Below, piece after piece: positions 42,245-50,818 of a stretch of DNA of 64,000 nucleotides (position 1 is its first letter; each line of letters opens with the position of its first letter). Source of the DNA: DATLCF01 sp035526505 (GTDB lineage: Bacteria; Patescibacteriota; Saccharimonadia; Saccharimonadales; UBA4665); NCBI GenBank assembly GCA_035526505.1, contig DATLCF010000002.1:493013-557012 (forward strand), written 5' to 3'. The notes beneath the pieces are model-generated. The model was not told where the DNA came from. It saw only the letters and a list, made by a program, of their open reading frames with translations, and ran no database searches. A program made the position numbers and the translations under genes.

Positions 42245-45139
42245 TTAAGAATGTGCTTTTTGAAGTGCAATGGTCAATGGAGCATCTTCTATAGTGCACG
42301 TTGTTTCGAAGGCAAGCGTTTGGTCGAAGACTACTTCGAGCGCTAATGTTTCGGCTAAAATTGTGTCCAAGTATTCTTTAATGGCACGGTGGAGTTCTTT
42401 GTCAGTAGTCGACAGGCTCAGTCTAATACGATCATCTATATCCAGCCCTGCTTGCTTGCGCGCGCTTTGTACGTTTCGGATAACCTCGCGCATCAGCCCT
42501 TCGCGTTTGAGGGACGGGCTCATTTGCGTATCTAGCACTAACTTGCCTTCACCATCGTCTGACCGGCCGCGCCACTCCTTAACGTTAAGTTCCTCCTGGA
42601 TAATCGGTCCTAGTACCGACCTATCTTCACCCAGTACCTTCTCTGCGCCAGGAATAGTAACCGTCTGCAGGGGCTGCCGTACCTTAATACCTGCAGCCGC
42701 ACGCTGGGAAAGTCCTTCGTTAATAACCTCGCGCACATAGGCCATACGGTCAATGGCCAATTGATTTATATGGCCGGCTACTGGCCAATCGCGCAGGTGT
42801 ACCGATTCGCCCCCAGTTAGTTTCTGGTACAACTCCTCGGCCAAAAAGGGCGTAAAGGGCGCCATGATGTGCGCCAGCTGCGTTAGTACATAGTGCAGGG
42901 TTCTATAGGCATTTTGCTTAGCAGCATCATCTTCACTTTTCCAAAAACGACGGCGCGAGCGGCGCACATACCAGTTGCTAGCGTCGTCAATAAACGGCAG
43001 GATGGGTTTAAGTGCGTTGGGGATATCGTAACCATCCATGTGCCGTTCGACCTCATCGGCCAACTGATGCACACGCGAGACAACCCATATGTCCAACGGA
43101 TTGCTCAAATCCGGCGTGGGATCAGCGTAGCTGCCGGCCCACTCCCAGCCGTCGACTTCAGCATACAACGTAAAGAAGTCGTACATATTCCACACCATGC
43201 TTAGTTTACGCGCCACGTCTGCTACATCTTTGTCGATGAGCGAAAAATCTTCGCCGTTAAGAAGCGGCGAGCTAAGCAGCAAAAAACGCAAAGCATCGGC
43301 CGAGTACTCGTCCATTAGCACATTCGGGTCGGTATAGTTGCCAAAACTTTTACTCATTTTGCGGCCGTCATTACCGGCCAGTGTGCCTGTTACCACTACG
43401 TTACTAAACGAATTTTTACCAAATAAACCCACACTGACCGCATGCAGATAGTAAAACCATGCGCGTACTTGGCCGACGTATTCGGCAATGAAATCGCCAG
43501 GAAAATTTGCTTCAAATTTTTCGACATTTTCGAACGGATAATGGAACTGGGCAAACGGCATGCTGCCGCTTTCGAACCAGCAATCCAAGACTTTATCTAT
43601 GCGTTTGTAGTGCACCCCGTCTATTTCGAATGTTACGTCGTCGATCCATGGGCGGTGGTAGTCTTCTAGTTCCACCCCTGACAATTCTTTTAATTCAGCA
43701 TAGCTACCCACAACCTTAATACGTTCTTGGCCGTCTGCGTCCGTACCTTTCCATACCGGCATGGCCGTGGCCCAAAAACGATCGCGGCTAAGATTCCAGT
43801 CCGGTGCACTTTGCACGGTTTTGGCAAATCGACCTCGCTTGATATGCTCTGGGAACCAGTTGATATCGCCATTTTGCTCTAGCATGGCTTCGCGTTGACC
43901 CACAATATCCATAAACCAGCTGGGATGGGCACGATACATCAGCTTAGTACCGCAGCGGTGGCAATGCGGATAGCTGTGCCGAATGTATTCTACTTTCCAT
44001 ATCACGCCTTGTTCGTGCAATTGTTTAGCAATTGGTTTGTTGGCGTCCCACACATAATCGCCCTTCCACGGCCCACTAGTGTAAAAACCACTGTCATCAA
44101 TGTTGCTTACCAGGGGAAAGCCTTTTTCTTTTGCCAGCATATAGTCTTCCTCGCCATATGCAGGCGCCAGGTGTACAATACCCGTTCCCTCCTCCAGCGA
44201 AACATAGTCTGCGTGCCAGACCTGATGTGCATTTTCGCCGCGATCTTCAAAAAGCGGTTCATAGGTTTTGCCAACTAATTCGCTGCCTTTAAGTTCTCTG
44301 ACCACTGTAAAAGGTATGGTCTGATGCTTTTCATCAGTCAATACTTTGTCTAATAATGCTTTGGCCACGATAAGTTTTTCACCCCCAACCTCTACTTCGG
44401 CATAGGTCTCTTTTTGGTTTACGGCCACGGCTGTGTTGGCTGGCAGCGTCCAGGGCGTGGTGGTCCATGCTAAGAGTGACGCGTCTTCACCCTTCAGCTT
44501 GAACTTTACAAAAACTGACGGATCGGTCACGTCTTGGTACGAATTATCCATAGCAACTTCCGCCTTGCTAATGGGGGTAGCATCGCGGGTACAATACAGC
44601 AGCACCTTTTCGCCTTCGTAGATTTTGCCTGCCTCGTACAACTGTTTGAACGCCCACCAGACCGACTCCATATAGGGTTTATCCATGGTTTTGTAAGCAC
44701 CCTTAAAGTCGACCCACCGGCCAATGCGGTCAATAGTAGACTCCCATTCCGACCCAGTCGTAACCATGTTTTCGCGGCAAGTAGTTATATACTCTTCCAG
44801 GCTTACTTTGGTACCAATATCGCGTTTGTCTTGTATGCCCAATTTCTTTTCGGTAAATACCTCGGCGGGCAGTCCGTGACAGTCCCAACCCCAAACACGC
44901 TCGACACGCTTGCCCTTCATGGTCCAATAGCGCGGTACGGCGTCCTTAACAACAGAGCTCAGCAGCGTGCCATGGTGCGGCACGCCAGTAATAAACGGCG
45001 GGCCGTCGTAAAACACATAGGCATTGTCTTTTGGCCGCATAGCCACCGATTTTTCAAACGTTTGGTGCTGCTTCCAGTAGTGCACCAAGTCTTTTTCGTA
45101 TTCGATTGCCTTGCGGCGGGTGCCTTTTTTGAACTTCAT
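42245..45139 (-). CDS. ileS: isoleucyl-tRNA synthetase
   Basis: Class I synthetase of 964 aa charging tRNA-Ile. The HIGH-type motif lies in GPPFITGVPHHGTLL (about 46-60) and KMSKS in DGRKMSKSFGNY. The CP1 editing domain is between them, and a Cys-His cluster HCHRCG is seen. The GPPFxTGxPHxG form resembles the eukaryote-like IleRS2 group, which is often mupirocin-resistant (inference). AGAGGAG lies 7 nt before the ATG. It is governed by a T-box leader. Confidence 0.97.
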   Translation of the reverse strand: MKFKKGTRRKAIEYEKDLVHYWKQHQTFEKSVAMRPKDNAYVFYDGPPFITGVPHHGTLLSSVVKDAVPRYWTMKGKRVERVWGWDCHGLPAEVFTEKKLGIQDKRDIGTKVSLEEYITTCRENMVTTGSEWESTIDRIGRWVDFKGAYKTMDKPYMESVWWAFKQLYEAGKIYEGEKVLLYCTRDATPISKAEVAMDNSYQDVTDPSVFVKFKLKGEDASLLAWTTTPWTLPANTAVAVNQKETYAEVEVGGEKLIVAKALLDKVLTDEKHQTIPFTVVRELKGSELVGKTYEPLFEDRGENAHQVWHADYVSLEEGTGIVHLAPAYGEEDYMLAKEKGFPLVSNIDDSGFYTSGPWKGDYVWDANKPIAKQLHEQGVIWKVEYIRHSYPHCHRCGTKLMYRAHPSWFMDIVGQREAMLEQNGDINWFPEHIKRGRFAKTVQSAPDWNLSRDRFWATAMPVWKGTDADGQERIKVVGSYAELKELSGVELEDYHRPWIDDVTFEIDGVHYKRIDKVLDCWFESGSMPFAQFHYPFENVEKFEANFPGDFIAEYVGQVRAWFYYLHAVSVGLFGKNSFSNVVVTGTLAGNDGRKMSKSFGNYTDPNVLMDEYSADALRFLLLSSPLLNGEDFSLIDKDVADVARKLSMVWNMYDFFTLYAEVDGWEWAGSYADPTPDLSNPLDIWVVSRVHQLADEVERHMDGYDIPNALKPILPFIDDASNWYVRRSRRRFWKSEDDAAKQNAYRTLHYVLTQLAHIMAPFTPFLAEELYQKLTGGESVHLRDWPVAGHINQLAIDRMAYVREVINEGLSQRAAAGIKVRQPLQTVTIPGAEKVLGEDRSVLGPIIQEELNVKEWRGRSDDGEGKLVLDTQMSPSLKREGLMREVIRNVQSARKQAGLDIDDRIRLSLSTTDKELHRAIKEYLDTILAETLALEVVFDQTLAFETTCTIEDAPLTIALQKAHS

Positions 45140-45163
45140 GGCTTGTCTCCTCTGCTATAAAAG

Positions 45164-45381
45164 AAAAAGTCATCGCTTTTAGAACACCGGAATCCCTTTA
45201 AGGGACGGTACCATCCGGTTTCCAAAAGAGATGACTCTTTGGCGCTTGCTTTCAGGTCGATTACGGGCCTGTTGCCGTCGGGTTCTACTGTCGCACATGC
45301 GATTTCTTCCCGCTACTTCGTGGTTGATAGCCACTTATTCCGATATACATCGGAAATGTATTGTTGTTAAATTGTAACTCC
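45164..45381 (-). promoter_or_regulatory. isoleucine T-box riboswitch of ileS
   Basis: Read on the minus strand the leader has: a CCGAT/ATCGG hairpin; a short stem I GTGG/CCAC (45320-45334) whose loop contains ATC, the Ile codon, at 45326-45328; a stem II region with AGTAGAA; stem III AAAGAG-TCAT-CTCTTT (45225-45240); then the T-box core TGGTACCG (45206-45213) bulged from the helix ACCGGA (45214-45219)/TCCGGT (45186-45191) with inner stem TCCCTT/AAGGGA. Just downstream, GATGACTTTTT (45164-45174) can pair with AAAGAGTCATC of stem III, a candidate terminator or occluding helix. Stem I is of the ultrashort type. Confidence 0.88.
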
Positions 45382-45387
45382 GTTTTT

Positions 45388-45416
45388 ACTATAGCGTATC
45401 AGCTTGTTGGATGCAA
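45388..45416 (-). promoter_or_regulatory. promoter of the T-box ileS mRNA
   Basis: Minus-strand TTGCAT (45411-45416), 17-bp spacer, TATAGT (45388-45393); start near 45381. The -35 abuts the stop codon of the upstream gene. Confidence 0.75.
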
Positions 45417-45698
45417 CTAGCCGTAGATGTAGCCGGCTACTTCATCCATGAGGGGCAAAGGTTGTCCCTGCCATAGGTTCAGTACCGAACCGTTATCAGC
45501 AAGTGCCAGAATTGCCGGATACGACATCACATCGTACAAATTCGCGGTGGCTGCACCGTCACGCGTATTTAAGCTAACTAGTTCTAGCTTATTCCCGAGG
45601 TCGTGCTGCTGCTGAAAATCACGCACAAAGCTTTCTACAGCGCTGGCGTGATCGGAATTTGGTCTGTAAAGGATAAGCAACTTCACGTTTTCCAGCAT
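45417..45698 (-). CDS. thioredoxin-fold protein without CxxC
   Basis: A 93-aa glutaredoxin/thioredoxin-like protein (KLLILYRPNSDHASAVESFV, a cis-Pro in DVMSYPAILAL). The active-site CxxC is replaced by Pro-Asn-Ser-Asp, so it is not a classical disulfide oxidoreductase. The ATG at 45698 is preferred; a TTG at 45722 is inside the nrdJ terminator. No Shine-Dalgarno is seen. It lies between nrdJ and ileS on the same strand. Confidence 0.8.
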   Translation of the reverse strand: MLENVKLLILYRPNSDHASAVESFVRDFQQQHDLGNKLELVSLNTRDGAATANLYDVMSYPAILALADNGSVLNLWQGQPLPLMDEVAGYIYG

Positions 45699-45720
45699 AG
45701 CATGGGCTAGGATAAACGAC

Positions 45721-45747
45721 AATCACCCGCCTAAAAGGCGGGTGATT
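45721..45747. terminator. terminator hairpin after nrdJ
   Basis: Stem AATCACCCGCC / GGCGGGTGATT with a 5-nt loop. The T-run after it on the minus strand is weak, so termination may be partial. Confidence 0.65.
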
Positions 45748-45770
45748 GCACGGCACAACGTTCGGCGTTA

Positions 45771-48590
45771 TTAACTGCAGCCGGTTGTCGAACCGCAACT
45801 GCTACAGACATAGCAGCTGCCGGCTCGCTGCGTTTGATTGCCGCAGTTGTAGCACAGAGGTGCAGCATCGTGCGTCGCCTTGGTTTTACCACTTGGCACG
45901 GCTGCTTTTACAGGCTGATCAACAACTTCATCAGCTTCCTCTACTTGCTCGCTTGTTCCTACAAGATGTCCATCCACTGTTTGATCATCGGTTAGCAAGG
46001 TGGTTTGCTCGTCCGGCATTTCGTCGAGCGAAGCCAACCCCAGCTCTAAGCGATCGTCAAAGCTTAGGTAATCAAGCGCCATACGCCGGAAAATATAATC
46101 CGTAATGGAGCTTGCGGTGCGCACATCTGGATCATCGGTAATGCCTGATGGGGCAAAACTGGTGCTCATCATGGTGCGTACAAAGCTCTTTAACGGTACC
46201 CCGTACTGCAAACCGTGGCTAACAGCAATGGCGAATGAATCCATAAGGCCGGAAAGTGTCGAACCTTGCTTAGAGACGTTTACGAATAGTTCACCTGGAG
46301 CTCCATCTTCATATTCGCTTACCGTAAAGAAGCCTTTGAGGTCAGCGATACGGAACTTGTAGGTCTTGCCGTTACGCTTACGCGGCAACAAACGACGTAC
46401 AGTACCTTTAACCACGATTTTGTCATTCACTTCACTCACCGCCTCAACAACAGTTGCCGGCTTGGATGGAGCGGTGACAACTGCAGCCGCAGGCGCTTCT
46501 TGGCTTTCAGTACTCTTCTTTTTGCCTGATAGCGGCTGAGCAACTTTGCAGTTATCACGGTAAATAGCCACTGCTTTCAAGCCCATTTGCCAGGAGTCGA
46601 TGTGCAGCTGTTCGACATCCTCTACACTTACGTCTTCTGGCATATTAACTGTCTTGCTAATAGCGCCGGAAATAAATGGCTGTACTGCGGCCATCATCTT
46701 AACGTGGCCCAAGTAGTGGATAGCGTTGTCACCCACCGCACAAGCAAAGACATCGGCATGTTCGGGCTTTAGGTGCGGGGCATCTGTTACGCTGCCGTGA
46801 TCGTGGATATGTGCCACAATGTCATCCTTTTGTTGCTGCGTGTAGCCTAATGCTTCCAGCGCCCGCGGCACTGTTTGGTTCACAATAGCCATTGAACCGC
46901 CGCCAACCAGGTTTTTGTGCTTAACCAGGGCAAAGTCTGGTTCAATACCAGTCGTGTCACAGTCCATCATCAGGCCAATAGTGCCGGTGGGGGCCAGTAC
47001 GCTGGCCTGGGAATTGCGTACGCCGTACAGCTCACCAAGCTCTACCGCTTCATCCCAAGCCGTAGCTGCCCCGCTTAGAAGCTCTTCGGCCACCAGGCCT
47101 GCGTCTATCTTGGAAACTTCGGCGCGGTGCATGCGCAGTACATTCAGCATGCCGTCCCGGTCTTTGTGAAAACCAGCAAACGGACCTACCCGTTTGGCAA
47201 TCTTAGCGCTCACTGCATAGGCGTAGCCGGTCATCAGGGCAGTTATGGCTGCAGCCTGTGCCCTTCCTTCGTTTGAGTCATACGGCAAGCCCTGGGCCAT
47301 AAGTAACGCGCCCAAGTTGGCATAGCCCAAACCTAGTTCGCGGTAAGCCTTGGTGTTTTTGCCAATGTTTTCGGTTGGATATACCGAATAGCCAACCAAT
47401 ATTTCTTGGGCAGTAATTACCAGCTTGACTGTGTGCTTAAAGGCTTCCACATCAAATCGGTTGCCATCCCAATACTTCAACAAGTTGATGCTGGCCAGGT
47501 TACAGGCCGAGTTATCCAGGTGCATGTATTCCGAACATGGGTTACTGCCGTTAATGCGCCCTGCAACGGGTGTGGTATGCCAGCGATTAATCGTACTATC
47601 GAACTGCATGCCGGGATCGGCGCATTCCCAAGCTGCTTTGGAAATCTCGCGGAACAAATCGCGGGCTTTTACCTTCTTGAGCGGTTTACCGGTTGTGACT
47701 GCCTTAAGCTCCCAATCGCCATTATTCAAGACGGCCTGCATGAATTCATCAGTCACTCGGACCGAGTTGTTAGCATTCTGGTATTGGACCGAGAAAATAT
47801 CTTTGCCGTCCAATGTCATGTCAAAGCCCGCTTGCTCCAGAACACGTGCTTTGCGCTCTTCTATAGCCTTACACCAGACAAACTCCATGACATCGGGGTG
47901 GTCAGCGTCCAAAATAACCATTTTGGCAGCACGACGCGTTTTACCACCACTTTTGATAGCCCCAGCCACTGAATCTGCGCCGCGCATAAAGCTCAACGGC
48001 CCCGACGCCTTGCCGGCACTCTTGCCCAAAGGCTCTATCGACGAACGAATGGCACTAATGTTTAAGCCCGCACCAGAACCGCCTTTAAAGATCATGCCTT
48101 CTTCGGTGTACCAGTTAAGGATAGATTGCATGGTGTCTTCCACTTTCAGGATGAAACAAGCGCTGGATTGCTGGGTACGGCCGGCGGCACCAATGTTAAA
48201 CCACACTGGCGAGTTAAAGGCGGCGCGCTGGGTGGCCAATACGTATTTAAGCTCCTCACGAAAGTCTTCGGCTTCAGTGTCGGTTTCGAAATAACCCTCT
48301 TGCAACCCTTGGCGAGTTACCGTGTCAGCTACACGGTTAATGAGCGTTTTAAGCGAGGCTTCGCGTTCGGGCGTACCAGGGGTACCAGTAAAGTATTTCT
48401 GGGCCACGATGTTGATCGAATTCAACGACCAGCCCTCTGGAAATTCAACATCCCGCTGTTCGAATACCGGCTTGCTTGATGCTGGATTTATAATAATTGA
48501 GTCCCGTTTGACCCACCGTAGTTGGTCGTACGCCTTTTTTCCGGGCTGCGTGAATATTCTCCCAAGCCCCAAACTGGTTGTTTGTCCCAT
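45771..48590 (-). CDS. nrdJ: ribonucleotide reductase, class II (B12-dependent)
   Basis: Makes deoxyribonucleotides with adenosylcobalamin. The product (about 939 aa from the ATG at 48590) has the N-terminal half FNSPVWFNIG with CFIL, the catalytic NPCSE (Asn-Cys-Glu), the APTGTIGLMMDCD block, a TSCPD domain (about 770-880) and a C-terminal Cys-rich tail ending CSSCGSTTGC for reduction. Homology starts around IFTQPGKKAYDQLRW, so I start at 48590 (GAGGG 5 nt upstream), though a GTG at 48713 lies 5 nt after a predicted transcript start. NrdR is encoded next door. Confidence 0.95.
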   Translation of the reverse strand: MGQTTSLGLGRIFTQPGKKAYDQLRWVKRDSIIINPASSKPVFEQRDVEFPEGWSLNSINIVAQKYFTGTPGTPEREASLKTLINRVADTVTRQGLQEGYFETDTEAEDFREELKYVLATQRAAFNSPVWFNIGAAGRTQQSSACFILKVEDTMQSILNWYTEEGMIFKGGSGAGLNISAIRSSIEPLGKSAGKASGPLSFMRGADSVAGAIKSGGKTRRAAKMVILDADHPDVMEFVWCKAIEERKARVLEQAGFDMTLDGKDIFSVQYQNANNSVRVTDEFMQAVLNNGDWELKAVTTGKPLKKVKARDLFREISKAAWECADPGMQFDSTINRWHTTPVAGRINGSNPCSEYMHLDNSACNLASINLLKYWDGNRFDVEAFKHTVKLVITAQEILVGYSVYPTENIGKNTKAYRELGLGYANLGALLMAQGLPYDSNEGRAQAAAITALMTGYAYAVSAKIAKRVGPFAGFHKDRDGMLNVLRMHRAEVSKIDAGLVAEELLSGAATAWDEAVELGELYGVRNSQASVLAPTGTIGLMMDCDTTGIEPDFALVKHKNLVGGGSMAIVNQTVPRALEALGYTQQQKDDIVAHIHDHGSVTDAPHLKPEHADVFACAVGDNAIHYLGHVKMMAAVQPFISGAISKTVNMPEDVSVEDVEQLHIDSWQMGLKAVAIYRDNCKVAQPLSGKKKSTESQEAPAAAVVTAPSKPATVVEAVSEVNDKIVVKGTVRRLLPRKRNGKTYKFRIADLKGFFTVSEYEDGAPGELFVNVSKQGSTLSGLMDSFAIAVSHGLQYGVPLKSFVRTMMSTSFAPSGITDDPDVRTASSITDYIFRRMALDYLSFDDRLELGLASLDEMPDEQTTLLTDDQTVDGHLVGTSEQVEEADEVVDQPVKAAVPSGKTKATHDAAPLCYNCGNQTQRAGSCYVCSSCGSTTGCS

Positions 48591-48606
48591 AGTACCCTCA
48601 CTTGCT

Positions 48607-48628
48607 GCCAACAGCATTTGCTGTCGGC
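48607..48628 (-). promoter_or_regulatory. hairpin in the nrdJ leader
   Basis: Inverted repeat GCCAACAGC / GCTGTCGGC with a 4-nt loop (minus-strand stem with one G-T pair) directly upstream of the GAGGG before the nrdJ ATG. It could mask or expose the start site. Confidence 0.45.
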
Positions 48629-48724
48629 TTTTCTTATAGTTTTTTTTAAATATTTGTTTAGAGTCCCCGCGCATCGCTCTCAATGTGCGCCAGCTCCCCA
48701 CGAGCCTAGACACTCCGCAAGTAC

Positions 48725-48753
48725 GTTATAGTACAGCTCGCTGGTCTTTACAA
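48725..48753 (-). promoter_or_regulatory. promoter of nrdJ
   Basis: Minus-strand TTGTAA (48748-48753), 17-bp spacer, TATAAC (48725-48730); start near 48718. It lies in the 75-bp gap after nrdR. A gtacgttatagtac palindrome overlaps the -10; a pair of NrdR boxes is not evident. Confidence 0.6.
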
Positions 48754-48788
48754 GCCTTGATCAAGACTCGTGGGAAACTGGCCACAGG

Positions 48789-49265
48789 TTAGACGTTTAC
48801 AGGTTTGCGATTATCGCGTTGCCTGATATGCGACAGCTCTTTTTCGAACCCTGCAATGTCCTTGAATCGCCGATAAACACTGGCAAAACGCACATATGCT
48901 ACTTCGTTCAACTGCACCAGACGTTCCATAACAAGGTCGCCAATCTTGGTAGATGCTATCTCTGGCTCGCCACAAGCATACAATTGCTGTTCGACCTGCG
49001 AGACCAAGCGCTCAAGCTGCAAATTGGTTACCGGCGTCTTCTCGCATGCCCGATATAGACCGCCTAGGAGCTTCTCACGGCTAAAGAGCTGGCGTGTACG
49101 ATCATTCTTAATAACGATAAGCTGCGGACGCTCAATACGTTCATATGTCGTAAACCGATAGCCGCATATTATACATTCACGACGGCGTCGTATAGCCTCA
49201 CCGTCAGCGGCATCTCGAGATTCGATAACCTTTGTATCCACATGCTGACACTGGCTACACTTCAT
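48789..49265 (-). CDS. nrdR: transcriptional repressor NrdR
   Basis: ATP/dATP-sensing repressor of ribonucleotide reductase genes. The 158-aa product has the zinc ribbon CSQC...CIIC (Cys 3, 6, 31, 34), RRRECIICGYRFTTYERIE and an ATP-cone (about 50-140). GGAGGAG lies 6 nt before the ATG. It directly precedes nrdJ on the same strand, an expected regulator-target pairing. Confidence 0.97.
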   Translation of the reverse strand: MKCSQCQHVDTKVIESRDAADGEAIRRRRECIICGYRFTTYERIERPQLIVIKNDRTRQLFSREKLLGGLYRACEKTPVTNLQLERLVSQVEQQLYACGEPEIASTKIGDLVMERLVQLNEVAYVRFASVYRRFKDIAGFEKELSHIRQRDNRKPVNV

Positions 49266-49389
49266 GGCTTACTCCTCCCTGTTTGACTGATATCAACGTG
49301 CTGTCACTACATATAGTGCTTGTGCTACTAATGATAGCCCTACTTATAGCGCAATTGCAATCATTTTTGGTTGTAGTATTTAACACGGA

Positions 49390-50688
49390 TCACACCGTTT
49401 TATCACTGTCGCCAGGATCATTTTGATCTTTATGGCGTTTTGCCAAACGGCGCAAAAAAGATGGTTTTTCCAGCTCGTCGTCTATACCGGGCGAGAGGAT
49501 TGTCCCTTGGGTATCAGTCTTAGCAGCATGCTCTTCCTCTACTTCATCAATAGCCCAGATATTAGGCACCGGCGTATCCGATTTAAAATCGTCTGCAGCG
49601 CCTTGTGTTTTGTGCTCAAGCGACATGTCAATGTCCGACATATCGGAATCCACGGGCTTTACAGGATCTGATGTAACTGTCGGGGTATCGTCATTCGGCT
49701 GTTCTATAGCTCCGCCCTGCCGATTCGCAAAATACGAGGCATCAAAACCGGTTGCTACCACAGTTATAATAATCTCGCCGCTCAACTTATCGTCAATTGT
49801 GGCACCAAATATGATATTGGCATCAGGATCGGCGGCAGTAGTAATAGCTTCTGCTGCCGTGTTGATCTCATGCATGGAAAGATCGTTGCCACCAATAACA
49901 TTAAACAAGATACCTCTGGCTCCATCGATAGATACTTCCAACAGTGGGGATTCAATTGCCTGTTGGGCAGCCTGTACAGCCCGGTTATCACCGCTGGCAC
50001 GCCCAATGCCCATTAACGCCGAACCGGCATTGCTCATAACAGTTTTGACATCGGCAAAGTCGAGGTTAATTAAACCGTGTACGGTTATAAGGTCGGATAT
50101 ACCTTGTACACCTTGCCTCAGGACGTCATCGGCCACCTTAAACGCTTCCATAAGTGGTGTTTGTCGGTCGATAGTCTGCAATAAGCGATCATTCGGGATA
50201 ATAATAAGTGTATCGACTGCGTTGCGTAGATTATCGATAGCTATTTCAGCATTTCGTCGACGCTTCTCACCTTCAAAGGCAAAAGGCTTCGTTGCAAAAC
50301 CCACCACCAAGATGTCCATATCCTTGGCAATTTGTGCTACTACATGTCCGGCACCACTACCAGTACCGCCGCCAGCACCGATGGTGACAAAGACCATATC
50401 AGCACCTTCCAGCGCCTTTTTAATTTCTTCGTGAGATTCTTCGGCGGCTTTTTGGCCAACACTTGGATTGGCACCAGCACCTAACCCACGAGTTGCATCT
50501 TTACCAATGTGGATTTTCTTTTGGGCCTTGGAATGATGGATTGCTTGCGCGTCGGTATTAACCGCAATAAACTCTACCCCTTCTACCCCAGCTTCAACCA
50601 TGCGGTTAATTGCTGCGCTGCCGGCACCACCTACACCTACAACTTTAATGCGTGCGAACGTTTCTATAGCTGGCGCAACTTGAGGCAT
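49390..50688 (-). CDS. ftsZ: cell division protein FtsZ
   Basis: Tubulin-like GTPase of the Z-ring. The 432-aa product has GVGGAGSAAINRM, the tubulin signature GAGGGTGSGAG and the T7 loop NLDFADVKTVM. A long acidic linker (about 320-420) follows, ending in a basic tail. The ATG at 50688 has GAGGG about 9 nt upstream; 27 further codons are open but not conserved. It follows ftsA by 130 bp. Confidence 0.97.
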   Translation of the reverse strand: MPQVAPAIETFARIKVVGVGGAGSAAINRMVEAGVEGVEFIAVNTDAQAIHHSKAQKKIHIGKDATRGLGAGANPSVGQKAAEESHEEIKKALEGADMVFVTIGAGGGTGSGAGHVVAQIAKDMDILVVGFATKPFAFEGEKRRRNAEIAIDNLRNAVDTLIIIPNDRLLQTIDRQTPLMEAFKVADDVLRQGVQGISDLITVHGLINLDFADVKTVMSNAGSALMGIGRASGDNRAVQAAQQAIESPLLEVSIDGARGILFNVIGGNDLSMHEINTAAEAITTAADPDANIIFGATIDDKLSGEIIITVVATGFDASYFANRQGGAIEQPNDDTPTVTSDPVKPVDSDMSDIDMSLEHKTQGAADDFKSDTPVPNIWAIDEVEEEHAAKTDTQGTILSPGIDDELEKPSFLRRLAKRHKDQNDPGDSDKTV

Positions 50689-50818
50689 GTCTTTGTATCC
50701 CTCTTTCCTTACAGATTTATACTCTGCAGTATATCGTATGCATGGCAGTGGTTCAATAAACTTATACACCCATAGGGATAGCTACTTTGCGCTGAATAGT
50801 TTGCGTGCGCAATTCGCT

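Noticed and set aside
48660..48790. NrdR box pair upstream of nrdJ
   Set aside because: Only one loose palindrome overlapping the -10 is seen, not two spaced boxes.
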